64,000 nucleotides of DNA from contig NZ_SSOJ01000067.1 of NCBI RefSeq assembly GCF_029871205.1, positions 1-64,000 of the forward strand, read 5' to 3'. A program made the translations under genes and the position numbers. The stretch is from Pseudomonas sp. BN417 (lineage in GTDB: Bacteria > Pseudomonadota > Gammaproteobacteria > Pseudomonadales > Pseudomonadaceae). The notes under the pieces are model-generated. The model was given only the letters and a program-made list of their open reading frames with translations. It was not told the DNA's origin and made no database searches. Each line of letters starts with the position of its first letter. Position 1 is the first letter of the stretch. Of the stretch, positions 36,601-46,901 are shown piece after piece.

Positions 36601-39600
36601 ACAGCGGCCTGCGGGATATCGAAACCGGCAACGGCATCCTGCTGTTCAAGGAGGGGACGGATATCGTCGGCCGCGTGGCCGGGGGCGGACAATTGGCCTT
36701 CCGTCTCAGCGTGGCGGCCGATGGAACCCTGACCCTGGAACAGTCACGGGCCATCTTCCACAGCCCCGACAGCGGCCCGGACCAGGCGACCGGCCTGGCT
36801 GCCGCCGACCTGATCACCCTGACCGCCACCCTCACCGACGGCGATAGCGACAAGGACAGCGCGACCCTCGAACTGGGCGGCGCCATCAGCTTCCGGGATG
36901 ACGCTCCCTCCATCGACCCACATGTGACGGTCTGCCTCGACGACGATGCCTTGCCCTATGGCAACCCCGGTGGCGTGGGCGACGACTCTCCGGACAGCCA
37001 CAACACCAGCGGCGTCATCGCCCAAGACTTCGGCGCCGACGGCCCCGGCGAGATCGAGCTGCAGGACAGCGGTGCGCCGCAAGGCTTCACGTACGTGGAA
37101 GTCTACGGTGGCCTGCTGATCAAACAGGGTGATGTCACCGTCATCACCATTACCCTGGACAAGTTCACCGGCGCCTACACCGTGACCCAGAATGCGCCGA
37201 TCCTGCATGCCTATGGCGATGGCGAGAACAACCTGACCTTCGAGGTCGTGTACAAGATCACCGACAGCGACGGCGACCGCGCCAATGGCTCGCTCTATAT
37301 CAAGGTGGACGACGATTCGCCTGAGGTCAGCAGCTACCTTGACCAGGCCGGCTACCTGGACGTGGACGAAACCTGGCTGGGGCAGACCGCTTCGAGCGGC
37401 TTTTCCGGATTCTTCAGCGGCAGCCATGGCGCCGATGGTACCGGCTCCAGCGTATACAGCCTGAGCGTCAGCAGCGCCGGGGCGGACAGCGGGCTGGACG
37501 ACTCCGAAACCGGTGGCGACATCCTGCTCTACACCCTTGGCGATGACGTAGTCGGCCGTGTTGGCGGAGCCGATGGCGCGATCGTTTTCCGGGTCTCGGT
37601 GGGCCAGGACGGCCAGGTCACCCTGGAACAGCTGCGGGCGATACTGCATGTGCCGGACAGTGGCCCGAACCAGGCCACCAGCCTGGCCACCGCCAGCCTG
37701 GTCAGGTTGACCTTGACGCTCACCGACCGCGATGGTGACAGCGCCTCGGCCTCGGTCGGCCTGGGCACTGCCATCAGCTTCCGCGATGACGCGCCCACGA
37801 TCTACGCCAATGAAGCTGTCCAACTGGATGACGACGCCCTGTCGGGCGGCAATCCGGGTGGCTCTGGCGATGTCGACCCCGATACCGCCAACCTCACCGG
37901 CACGCTGGGCCACAGCTTCGGTGCCGATGGCGCGGGCTCCATCAGCCTGCTGGATTCCGACGCGCCCTCGGGCTTCAGCTACGAGAGGAGCGGCAACGAC
38001 CTGCTGATCAAGCAGGGCGGGGTCACCGTCATCACCCTGACCTTGAACCCAACCACCGGCGCCTACAGCGTGAGCCAGAACGCTGCCATCCGTCATGCGC
38101 CGGGCGGCGACGAGAACGACCTCAGTTTCACCGTGGGTTACCAGGTCACCGACCAGGATGGCGACTCGGCTCGGGGCTCACTGACCATCAATGTCGATGA
38201 CGATACCCCGACCCTTATCGCGACCTCCAACCTGGTCTACTCCAATAGCAGCAATCCGGGCGGCGCTTCGGGTACCTTCCTCTACAGCATCGGGGCTGAC
38301 ACCCGTGGCAGCGGTCCCTATTCGGCCTCGGACTCGGACTTCACCCCCATCAGCCTCAGTGGCACTGTGGGTGGCACGGCCATTTCGTCGCAATCGGTGA
38401 CCTGGCTGTCCGAGTCCAGCACCAGCGCGACCTTCGATATCAGCTTCAGGTACGCACCCAATCCCGCGAACCCGGGAACACTCGAGGAGGCAACCGGTAC
38501 GCTGGTGTTCGACAAGGTCAACGGCACCTACAGCGTGTCGCTGGACGAGCCCATCCAGGGTTTCACTGTCTTCAAGACCAGCACTTCGCTGAGCATCACC
38601 GGCTACGAGGTGAACAGCACGGAGCCGGACAACAGCCAACCGGCGGTGTCGGTGGTGGCGCTGGACAATGACTTCTTCGTCCAGTACACCAGCGCTGCCG
38701 AACCGGGAGGCGGCACCGGAAGCAATAACCTCCAGGCCGGTACCAGCGACGTCACGACATTTGCCAATGGCGAACTCTTCACCCAGGCGGCCTCCTGGGT
38801 CAGCGTGTCCAATTCGGCCAACGGCGTGGGTGGCGACACCCTGGGCCAGGGCGAGGTGCTGGACCTGAACTTCTACACCTCCAATCCCAAGGGCAGCCTG
38901 GGCGTCGAGCCGAGCGCCCGCGCCTCCGGGATGTTCCTGAAGTTCGACGGGGTCAATGGCGAAGACCTGGTGGTGGTGCTCAAGCTGATCGGCGCCGGCG
39001 GAGTCAAGACCACGCGCGCGCTGCTGGTGAGCAGCAGCGACGTCATGACCGCCAACTCCGCGGCGCTGGCGGCCTATGGCGTCGTCCTGGACAACAACGA
39101 CGGCGCCATCGTCATCGAGGGCAATGACTTCAACGCACCCGGAGAGAACTGGCAGATCTATGGCGCGCAGCTCCTCACCAGCGTCGAGGGCATCACCACT
39201 TCCAGTGCCATCAACTACAGCTCGGCATTGGGCAATGACGGCGCCTCGGACGTCTCGAACGGGACCAGCTTCGACGCCTCGGCAACCGATAACGACGTGC
39301 TGAAAGTGTCGGACGTCGGCTTCATCACCGCCGAGAACAACACCCTGGATACCGAGCTGGACTTCCAGGTGGGTATCAAGGATGCCGACGGCGACGCCTC
39401 CGCGACCCAGGTCTTGCACGTGACCATGGAGGCCGGCAGTACCTTCGCCGGCACCACGGGCAACGACGTGATCCAGGGCACCAGCGGCAACGACAACCTC
39501 TCCGGGATGGGCGGTGACGACCTGCTGGTGGGCGGCCTGGGCGATGATGTGCTGGATGGTGGCGAAGGTATCGACGCCGCGTCCTACCAGGGGGCCTCGG

Positions 39601-40103
39601 TGGGTGTCACGGTGAACCTCTCCCTGCTGGGCGGGCAGAACACCCTGGGCGCCGGCACGGACAGCCTGAGCGGCATCGAGAACCTGCTCGGCTCGGATTT
39701 CAACGACAACCTGACCGGCAACAGCGGCGACAACCTGCTGGCTGGCAATGGCGGTTCGGACCGGCTGACTGGCGGAGCTGGGGTGGACACCTTCAAGTGG
39801 CTGCCCGGCGACAGCGGCGTTACCACCATCGCGGACTTCGTGAAGGGCGTGGATAACCTGGACCTGTCGCAGTTGCTCACCGGCGAGCACAGTACGGCCG
39901 GCAGCCTGGACGATTACCTGACCATGGCCTTCGGCGCCAACACCACTATCACGGTGGACAGCAATTCGTCCGCCACGCCTGGGGGAACGGGCCAGACCAT
40001 AGTGCTGGAAGGGGTGAACCTGCAGGCGGCCTACTCGGCGCCGGATGCGGCTTCGGTCATTACGCAGATGCTCGATGATGGCTCCTTGAAGGCAGACGTC
40101 TAG
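33627..40103 (+). CDS. LapA-type biofilm adhesin: retention module, TAAG site, RTX C-terminus
   Basis: Secreted giant adhesin of 2158 residues. Residues 1-115 form the retention module (MVGSIGVVRQVVGEVFAVRL...) that plugs the outer-membrane pore. Residues 117-120 are TAAG, the LapG cleavage motif, in a Gly/Ser-rich linker. From about 180 to 1550 come repeated Ig/VCBS-like domains separated by acidic boundaries (VDDVPQA, IDDVPDI, RDDAPSI, VDDDSPEV, RDDAPTI, VDDDTPTL), two of them DUF5801-like. About 1550-1935 is a unique region. RTX nonapeptides (GTSGNDNLSG, GGLGDDVLDGGEG) start near 1940, followed by the type I secretion signal. The ATG follows GGAGGAAGGAATC. Much shorter than classical LapA. 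Divergent from its exporter. Confidence 0.95.
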   Translation: MVGSIGVVRQVVGEVFAVRLDGSRRLLTEGDRVYFGEQLVTGSNGAVAVALGNGQELVLGRDSSMTLDNTLLAGNRDPDRTADSAPAAPGQQDLADVEKLQAAIQAGVDPSRAAEATAAGPGSGGAGSGNAGGGHSFVLLGETAGSVDPTIGFPTGPIGFFPEFPQPETAIPAEEPVNGVPLARDDGRTANEDGPRVLGSVLDNDDGGPDLPLRFVSWQVGVALEGTNGSRQVNTDFGVVTLNPDGSFDFELARAIPLLRALDEDQRVDLSFGYTIEDSNGDQSSATLTITIVGRNDGPTVEVSFPQSEGGLTQVFERGLPGGSGTGDGSAVVNGNFRLADPDGLDDLKSISVGGLTLDLTTSSFASLVGQSFAAEHGTVLITGFDAASGIYSFSYTLTEATLDAAGPETDGFLINVSDGLASASTTVSIEIVDDVPQANPDSVSLTEGAVPASLSGNVLGNDVGGADQSKAFTSWNGVAGATPGANGSLLVNTPYGLVTLNADGSYAFALANGSAAVEALDQGEQVTLQYAYSMRDGDGDPSDAVLTISILGSNDAPTVQVSSPDTTGGLAQVFELGLPAGSSAGDGSTVVTGSFSLGDSDGLDNLKSLTVGSLNLDLTSSSFASLVGQSFAAAHGTVLITGYSNGTYSFSYTLTEATLDAAGPETDGFLINVSDGLANASATVSIEIVDDLPQAKADSASLGEGDSVSGNVVTVTGLGSVADVFGADGRPTPVSGVVGVRAGGDTSTPASGGVGVAITTAFGTLVLHVDGSYRYTSHPDSLAQAGAVDMFTYSIVDADGDLSTTTLTIDIANFTVVGSVQAGSDEEVREAALGFGSEPASSDELASGTLVGSGGSGPYSFSLGAGAGIGQYGQLVVGSDGSYSYTLTSAPKVNPGDNGNNLQFTETFTFLVTDTNGNTGTGTLTVAIIDDVPDIRVKGLDGFELQVDETSLGSTDSTNFAGAFTSVFGADGAAPDNAITYSLGVKSPGVDSGLRDIETGNGILLFKEGTDIVGRVAGGGQLAFRLSVAADGTLTLEQSRAIFHSPDSGPDQATGLAAADLITLTATLTDGDSDKDSATLELGGAISFRDDAPSIDPHVTVCLDDDALPYGNPGGVGDDSPDSHNTSGVIAQDFGADGPGEIELQDSGAPQGFTYVEVYGGLLIKQGDVTVITITLDKFTGAYTVTQNAPILHAYGDGENNLTFEVVYKITDSDGDRANGSLYIKVDDDSPEVSSYLDQAGYLDVDETWLGQTASSGFSGFFSGSHGADGTGSSVYSLSVSSAGADSGLDDSETGGDILLYTLGDDVVGRVGGADGAIVFRVSVGQDGQVTLEQLRAILHVPDSGPNQATSLATASLVRLTLTLTDRDGDSASASVGLGTAISFRDDAPTIYANEAVQLDDDALSGGNPGGSGDVDPDTANLTGTLGHSFGADGAGSISLLDSDAPSGFSYERSGNDLLIKQGGVTVITLTLNPTTGAYSVSQNAAIRHAPGGDENDLSFTVGYQVTDQDGDSARGSLTINVDDDTPTLIATSNLVYSNSSNPGGASGTFLYSIGADTRGSGPYSASDSDFTPISLSGTVGGTAISSQSVTWLSESSTSATFDISFRYAPNPANPGTLEEATGTLVFDKVNGTYSVSLDEPIQGFTVFKTSTSLSITGYEVNSTEPDNSQPAVSVVALDNDFFVQYTSAAEPGGGTGSNNLQAGTSDVTTFANGELFTQAASWVSVSNSANGVGGDTLGQGEVLDLNFYTSNPKGSLGVEPSARASGMFLKFDGVNGEDLVVVLKLIGAGGVKTTRALLVSSSDVMTANSAALAAYGVVLDNNDGAIVIEGNDFNAPGENWQIYGAQLLTSVEGITTSSAINYSSALGNDGASDVSNGTSFDASATDNDVLKVSDVGFITAENNTLDTELDFQVGIKDADGDASATQVLHVTMEAGSTFAGTTGNDVIQGTSGNDNLSGMGGDDLLVGGLGDDVLDGGEGIDAASYQGASVGVTVNLSLLGGQNTLGAGTDSLSGIENLLGSDFNDNLTGNSGDNLLAGNGGSDRLTGGAGVDTFKWLPGDSGVTTIADFVKGVDNLDLSQLLTGEHSTAGSLDDYLTMAFGANTTITVDSNSSATPGGTGQTIVLEGVNLQAAYSAPDAASVITQMLDDGSLKADV
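34555..34935 (+). repeat. Direct repeat unit 1 inside the adhesin gene
   Basis: Encodes GGLTQVFERGLPGGSGTGDG to EIVDDVPQA. Its second half (34800-34930) is almost identical in DNA to 35571-35701, with a handful of mismatches over about 130 bp. Confidence 0.8.
35331..35706 (+). repeat. Direct repeat unit 2 inside the adhesin gene
   Basis: Encodes GGLAQVFELGLPAGSSAGDG to EIVDDLPQA, offset 771-775 bp from unit 1. The spacing is a multiple of three in the near-identical half, so recombination would delete or add a domain in frame. Confidence 0.8.
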
Positions 40104-40117
40104 TCTCAAGGTGCGGT

Positions 40118-40149
40118 GGCCCGCTCCCGCCTCGGGGCGGGCCCGGTTT
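40118..40149 (+). terminator. Weak terminator-like hairpin after the adhesin
   Basis: GGCCCGC and GCGGGCC with a 12-nt loop followed by CGGTTTCT. The T-tract is poor. It may attenuate transcription between the adhesin and the small gene that starts 20 bp later. Confidence 0.35.
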
Positions 40150-40169
40150 CTATCGGGACAGGGGGAACC

Positions 40170-40508
40170 ATGGTCTACGTGCAACGCGATGAAAAGGGCA
40201 GGGTCCTGCGGGTGGAGCACGAACCCTTCGACAACATGACCCAGAGCATGCCGGCCCACGACCCGGAGGTGTGGACCTGGTTCGCCAGCCGCTGCCTGCA
40301 CGACCACCTGATGTCTCTGCAGCACTCCGACCTGGAGCTGGTGCGGGTGCTCGAGGACCTGGTCCAGGTCCTGGTGGACCGCGGGCTGATGAACTACACC
40401 GACCTGCCGGACCCAGCCCGCCAGAAGCTCCAGAACCGCGCCTACGCCCGCGCCCAGGTGGGCGACCTGGGGGATCTGGTCATGGACGAGATGCAGCTGC
40501 CGTATTGA
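40170..40508 (+). CDS. Small conserved-type protein between adhesin and lapD
   Basis: Protein of 112 residues, soluble, no signal peptide: MVYVQRDEKGRVLRVEHEPF, then acidic helices (LQHSDLELVRVLEDLVQVLV, DRGLMNYTDLPDPARQKLQN). I believe homologues exist in other pseudomonads under the misleading label 'tryptophan synthase subunit beta-like', but see no such fold or active site. Start ATG has GGGGGA 3-8 nt upstream. It follows the adhesin by 66 bp on the same strand and is followed by a hairpin. A helper or regulator of adhesin production is possible from context only. Confidence 0.75.
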   Translation: MVYVQRDEKGRVLRVEHEPFDNMTQSMPAHDPEVWTWFASRCLHDHLMSLQHSDLELVRVLEDLVQVLVDRGLMNYTDLPDPARQKLQNRAYARAQVGDLGDLVMDEMQLPY

Positions 40509-40527
40509 GCGGCTTGACGCTGAAACA

Positions 40528-40556
40528 TCCACGTTCGTAGAACGTGGACTTGCTTT
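40528..40556 (+). terminator. Terminator-like hairpin after the small gene
   Basis: TCCACGTTC-GTA-GAACGTGGA, a perfect 9-bp stem with a 3-nt loop, then CTTGCTTTT. Likely ends the adhesin/small-gene transcript. The rest of the gap to the lapD stop holds nothing I can name. Confidence 0.6.
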
Positions 40557-40678
40557 TGCCCCCTACAGGGAGCGGGGCCTATCTACGCATCCGGGGCGCA
40601 ACTCCTGCACTTGCTAAACCGTAACCTGGTCAACTCCGTCGTTCTATCCACCGAGGCTGCCGGTCCGCTCCGGCTCTA

Positions 40679-42625
40679 TCACTCATGCCAAGGCGCCGGC
40701 GCCCCGATCAGGCGGCCCATGGCGCCCTGTATCCCCAGCTCACGCAGCACGTCCAGCTCGCCCTGGGACTCCACCATCTCGGCGATCAGCGGCAGGTCGA
40801 TGCTGTTGGTGGCGCGGAACAGGGCTTCGATGAACAGGCGCTTGTCGCTTTCCTGGTCGATGGCGCGGATATAGGTGCCGTCGATCTTCAGGTAGGCCAG
40901 GCCCAGGTGGGCGAGGTTGCCGATCAGGCTGAAGCGTCCGCCGAAGTGCTGCAGGCCCAGGCTGTAGCCGCTTTCGCGGATGGCCTGGCAGACCTCGGCC
41001 AGTTCGCCGGAAGGGGGCAGGTGGCGTTCGTCCAGCTCCAGGGTGAGCAGCGCTGCCTGCTGCGGGTGGGCCTTCAACTGCGCCAGCAGGCGCTCGCGGT
41101 TGGCCGCGTCGCGCAGGCTGGCAGCGGAGAGGCTGAGGGCGATGGGCGCGGGGTGGTGCTCCAGATGCGCCAGGCAATGTTCGAGCATCGCCAGGTCGAA
41201 GCGCGCGGCCCAGCCCAGGCGCTCGATCCAGGGCAGGAAGCGGCCGGCGGCCACGGCTTCGCCCTGGGGATCGAGCAGGCGTGCCAGTACCTTGTGGTGC
41301 AGGCTGCGGGAGGTGTCCGAGCACAGGTTCACCGGCTGGAAGTAGAGGCGCAGCTTGCCCTTGCTCAGGGCGTCGTCGATCCAGCTGCGCCATTCGTGCA
41401 GGCTCTGGCCCGGCGCGGCGTCGTAGTCGTCCAGGCGCGCCCAGGGCTGGTCAGGGCGTTGTGCGGCCTGGGCCAGGGCCTGGTCGGCGCGGCCCATCAC
41501 CTTCTGGATGTCTTCCCCCGGCCGGTAGGCGGCGATACCGAGGAAGGCCACCGGGCTGCGGTCGCTGGCGCCGGTGCCGTGCAGGTTTTCCAGCAGGTGG
41601 GCGAACTCGTGGGCCAGGTGTTCGGCGTCGTCGCCGGTGAGGCCCGGTGCGAGCAGGGCGAATTCTCCGCCGCGGCTGCGCGAGGCCAGCCAGTCCACGC
41701 TGCCGCGGCGTTGCTGCAGGTCGCCCAGCAACTCGCCGATATCACGGATCAGGGCATCGGTGCGCTGGCCGCCGAGGCGCTGGTTGAGCCCGGCCAGGTC
41801 GTTGACCCGCAGCAGTACCAGGTAGCCGGCGGCGTTCTGGTCGTTGGGCACCAACTGGTTGGCGAGGCGGATGTCGAACTGGCGTCGGTTGGCGAGGCCC
41901 GTGAGGCTGTCCTGGTAGGCCTCTTCCCGCAGGCGTTCGCTGCGCGCGGCCTCCTCGGCGAAAAGGTTGCGCAGCTTGTCCACCATCTGGTTCATCGCCA
42001 GCACCACGCGGCGCAGTTCCGGCGTGCGCGGCACCCTGGGCAGGGCGAGGAATTCGCGGCGGCTGATGGCCTCGGCCTGTTGCACCATGGTGTCCAGGGG
42101 GCGCAACTGGGTACGCAGCAGCCAGGCGCCGACCAGGGCGCTGAGCACGCCGCAGAGCAGCAGCCAGGCCAGGCTGCCGAGGGCGCTGTCCCATAGCTTG
42201 GCCAGGGCGAACTGCGGATGGCTGAGCACCTCCACCCGCGCGGCCTGCTGCCAGCCACGCATGATCAGGGCATCGCCGCCCTGGGGTCGCAGGTTGACCA
42301 GGTGGGCGAACCAGCTCGGCACCTGATCGCTGGTGGTCGTCGTACGGCGTTCGGCAATCACGCCGCCATCGGGAATGCGCACGACGCGGATGCTGGCGAA
42401 ATAGCCACTGTCGAAGATGGAGCTGACCATCAGTTCGATCATCGCCGGGTCGTCCACATGGGGTGTCATGGACAGGCCGAGGGCGGTGGCGGCGTCCTGG
42501 GCATGGGAGCGCAACTGGCTGAGCAGCTGCTCGCGGGAGCTTTCCACCCCGGCGAGGAAGCTGCCGGCGAAGGCCAGCGCGAGCAACAGGCAGATGGCCA
42601 GGAAAAGTTGCTTGAGTAACGACAT
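40679..42625 (-). CDS. lapD: c-di-GMP receptor of the adhesin switch
   Basis: Inner-membrane receptor of 648 residues. N-terminal helix, periplasmic LapG-binding domain (about 22-150), second helix (LGSLAWLLLCGVLSALVGAW), HAMP, S-helix, then degenerate GGDEF (RSRGGEFALL, no catalytic signature) and degenerate EAL (KVLARL in place of EALxR) domains. As in known LapD the enzyme motifs are lost and the EAL-like domain binds c-di-GMP, causing the periplasmic part to hold LapG. Starts 3 bp after lapG, GGAGAGG before the ATG. Equivalent to PA1433 of P. aeruginosa. Confidence 0.95.
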   Translation of the reverse strand: MSLLKQLFLAICLLLALAFAGSFLAGVESSREQLLSQLRSHAQDAATALGLSMTPHVDDPAMIELMVSSIFDSGYFASIRVVRIPDGGVIAERRTTTTSDQVPSWFAHLVNLRPQGGDALIMRGWQQAARVEVLSHPQFALAKLWDSALGSLAWLLLCGVLSALVGAWLLRTQLRPLDTMVQQAEAISRREFLALPRVPRTPELRRVVLAMNQMVDKLRNLFAEEAARSERLREEAYQDSLTGLANRRQFDIRLANQLVPNDQNAAGYLVLLRVNDLAGLNQRLGGQRTDALIRDIGELLGDLQQRRGSVDWLASRSRGGEFALLAPGLTGDDAEHLAHEFAHLLENLHGTGASDRSPVAFLGIAAYRPGEDIQKVMGRADQALAQAAQRPDQPWARLDDYDAAPGQSLHEWRSWIDDALSKGKLRLYFQPVNLCSDTSRSLHHKVLARLLDPQGEAVAAGRFLPWIERLGWAARFDLAMLEHCLAHLEHHPAPIALSLSAASLRDAANRERLLAQLKAHPQQAALLTLELDERHLPPSGELAEVCQAIRESGYSLGLQHFGGRFSLIGNLAHLGLAYLKIDGTYIRAIDQESDKRLFIEALFRATNSIDLPLIAEMVESQGELDVLRELGIQGAMGRLIGAPAPWHE

Positions 42626-42628
42626 GGG

Positions 42629-43324
42629 CTAGCCCTCTCCAATGGCGAAGCCTTCGGCTCGCATCTTTTTCAGCAAGTCCTGCCAGCGCGACAGTTTCTT
42701 CGTGTCCCCGGCGCGCTTGGCGCCGGTGTAGAGCCCTTCGGCGTTGAAGGCGTAGACCGGCAGCAGGTCGGTACGCTGGGACGCAGGGCGGATTTCGCCG
42801 ATCAGGTTGTCCAGCACCAGCGGATCGGCAGAGGGGCTCTTGTAGTAGGTGAGCACCATGTGTGCCTGGTTCTGTCGCAGGGCCTTGACGTAGGTGATGC
42901 GCAGCTTTTCGGCGGGGATGCCGAGGCGGCGCAGGGTGAAGTACTTGGCGATGGAGTAGTCCTCGCAGTCGCCGGCGCCTTTCACCAGGGCTTCGATGGG
43001 GGTGGCCCAGTAGTCGTTTTCGCGCCAGGTGCGGCCATCGTCGGTGAAGCGCAGCTGGCGGTTGAAGAAGTGGTTCACCGCGCTGAGCTTTTCGGCTTCG
43101 GGTAGCGCGACGCTGGCCTGGATCAGCTCGCTCCAGGCGAGGATGCGTGCCTTGGCGGGGCCCAGGTCGCCGTAGCGTTTCCCGGCGTTCTGCAGGATCA
43201 GGTCGAAGTCCCAGTTGGCCAGCACGCTGGCCAGGCAGAGCAGCAGGCCGGCGAGCAGGCAGGTGCCTTGCCATGCCAGCCACGAGGGTTGCCGCAGTCC
43301 CTTCGCCAACCACCGCTGCCGCAT
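42629..43324 (-). CDS. lapG: Periplasmic adhesin-cleaving cysteine protease
   Basis: Transglutaminase-like cysteine protease (DUF920/BTLCP) of 231 residues. N-terminal export segment WLAWQGTCLLAGLLLCLASV; catalytic Cys120 in GAGDCEDYS, His155 in QNQAHMVL and Asp172 in LVLDNLIGE. Calcium-binding DCED is present. Known LapG cuts the adhesin between the alanines of TAAG when not sequestered by LapD. The matching site exists in the adhesin of this locus. Equivalent to PA1434. Confidence 0.96.
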   Translation of the reverse strand: MRQRWLAKGLRQPSWLAWQGTCLLAGLLLCLASVLANWDFDLILQNAGKRYGDLGPAKARILAWSELIQASVALPEAEKLSAVNHFFNRQLRFTDDGRTWRENDYWATPIEALVKGAGDCEDYSIAKYFTLRRLGIPAEKLRITYVKALRQNQAHMVLTYYKSPSADPLVLDNLIGEIRPASQRTDLLPVYAFNAEGLYTGAKRAGDTKKLSRWQDLLKKMRAEGFAIGEG

Positions 43325-43396
43325 CAGCCACCCCTTCGCCCGGAATGCAGAGATTCTAGGCAGGCAATTCCGGGTTTGCCGGCCGTCTTGTGCGTT

Positions 43397-43798
43397 TCAG
43401 CGGTTGCGCAGGGTCTTCTGGCGCAGGATGTAGATGCTCACCAGCACTGCGCTGGTGAGCATGAACCCACGCGCCCAGGGCAAGGGCACGAGGTAGCAGG
43501 ACAAGCTGATGCTCGCCCACATCAGGACCAGGGCGTAGACCTTGCCCTTGAGCGGGATGCCCTGGCCTTCCAGGTAGTCGCGGATCCAGGGACCGAGCCT
43601 GGGATGCTCCACCAGCCACAGGTAGAAACGCCGCGAGCTGCGCACGAAGCAGGCCGCGGCGAGGAGCAGGAAGGGGGTGGTGGGCAGCACCGGCACGAAG
43701 ATGCCGATCACGCCAAGGGCGACGCTGAGCCAGCCGATGACCAGCAGCACCATGCGCAGCGCCGGGTGGCGCTGCTGCCGGATATCGCTGTGCGCCAT
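43397..43798 (-). CDS. DUF454 (YbaN-like) inner-membrane protein
   Basis: Small membrane protein of 133 residues with the DUF454 signature GWLSVALGVIGIFVPVLPTT followed by PFLLLAAACFVRSSRRFYLW, and two further helices near the C-terminus. Function unknown in the family; sometimes near heme genes. Lies 13 bp after the UPF0149 gene on the same strand, probably co-transcribed. Confidence 0.88.
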   Translation of the reverse strand: MAHSDIRQQRHPALRMVLLVIGWLSVALGVIGIFVPVLPTTPFLLLAAACFVRSSRRFYLWLVEHPRLGPWIRDYLEGQGIPLKGKVYALVLMWASISLSCYLVPLPWARGFMLTSAVLVSIYILRQKTLRNR

Positions 43799-43811
43799 CC
43801 GCGCGCCGGTC

Positions 43812-44399
43812 TTAGTGCTGGCGGGGCTTGAGCAGGGCGGGCTTTTCTTCCGGGGCGTTGCAGAGGAGGAAGAGGGCGGTCAGCAGTTCGGGGATCTGCT
43901 CGATCATCTCGTCCACCAGGTTGCGGTCCTTGGCAATTTCGGCGAACTCGGGTTGCTCGTCGAACAGGCCGGAACCGACCATGATTGGCAGCAGCAGTTC
44001 GCTGACTTCTTCCTCGGCGTCCTCGAACCAGGCGGCTTCGCGAAGGAAAACGCCTTCCATGAAGCCGATGCACCAACCGCGCAGGTCGGAATCGTCCGGA
44101 TCATCACCCAGATCGAGGTCGCAAGGCATCTCCGGGTCCTCGTCGCTGGCCAGTTGGCGGGCGATGTGGGCCTTGAGCAGCACCAGGGTGGCTTCGATCT
44201 CTTCGCGCTCGGCGTCGCTGCGATAGTGCGGCGGCTCGGCGAACAGGGCGTCGATCCATTCCCGCTCGGACACCTGGTCCGGGCAGATCGACAGGGCGGT
44301 CAGGTAGCCGTGGGCGGCCACATAGTCCAGAGCTTCCTCGTGCAGATCGTCGGCGTCGAGAAAGGCTTGCAGGCGGGACAGTTGCTCAGCGAAGGACAT
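43812..44399 (-). CDS. UPF0149 (YecA/YgfB) family protein
   Basis: Acidic cytoplasmic protein of 195 residues: LSRLQAFLDADDLHEEALDY, HGYLTALSICPDQV and GWCIGFMEGVFLREAAWF are the family's helical core; the YecA C-terminal zinc motif (SEC-C type) is absent. Role poorly known. Divergent from recQ with a 137-bp region between. Confidence 0.88.
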   Translation of the reverse strand: MSFAEQLSRLQAFLDADDLHEEALDYVAAHGYLTALSICPDQVSEREWIDALFAEPPHYRSDAEREEIEATLVLLKAHIARQLASDEDPEMPCDLDLGDDPDDSDLRGWCIGFMEGVFLREAAWFEDAEEEVSELLLPIMVGSGLFDEQPEFAEIAKDRNLVDEMIEQIPELLTALFLLCNAPEEKPALLKPRQH

Positions 44400-44506
44400 C
44401 GTGGGACTACCTTGAGGAATAAACGACGCTGAATTCTAGTCGAGTGCGAGGCCTGCGGCAAAAGGCAGGACCGATGGGCGTGGGCATTTTGCCGCTGCGG
44501 CTGACG

Positions 44507-44512
44507 TATAAT
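44507..44512 (+). promoter_or_regulatory. recQ -10 element
   Basis: Perfect TATAAT, 25 nt before the recQ start, giving a short leader. A matching -35 is poor (GCATTT at about the right distance). Confidence 0.55.
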
Positions 44513-44536
44513 GCGCGGCTTGTTCCGGAGACCCCC

Positions 44537-46666
<2,130 letters not shown>

Positions 46667-46687
46667 TCGGGGCACGAGCCGGTAGTG

Positions 46688-46774
46688 CCGTAGGGTGGAT
46701 CACGCTTCACTGATCCACCGTTGGAGCCTCACCGGCTGCGCTGGTGGATATGAAAAGCGATATCCACCCTACGG
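46688..46774. repeat. Intergenic inverted repeat (GTAGGGTGGAT type)
   Basis: CCGTAGGGTGGAT (46688-46700) and ATCCACCCTACGG (46762-46774), perfect over 13 bp, with inner related pieces GATCCACC and GGTGGATA. A repeat type common between proteobacterial genes. It fills most of the gap between recQ and hsbD. Confidence 0.8.
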
Positions 46775-46901
46775 AATGGAGGGACCGCGCGAGTAGGGGA
46801 CAGGTGTTGCGTCGGAATCATGACGGGGCAAAACGACGAACTTGTGACGCATCTCCCAACCAGCTAATGTGCGCCAGAGGCCTCCGGCAGAAGAGGTAGA
46901 T

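Noticed and set aside
33636-36692. A 1018-codon frame opposite the adhesin gene
   Set aside because: Low-complexity Ala/Gly/Val shadow of the repetitive adhesin sequence; no ribosome site or domain.
34555-38220. Regular repeats considered as a CRISPR array
   Set aside because: Repeats are hundreds of bases long, in frame and protein-coding adhesin domains; no short identical repeats with unique spacers.
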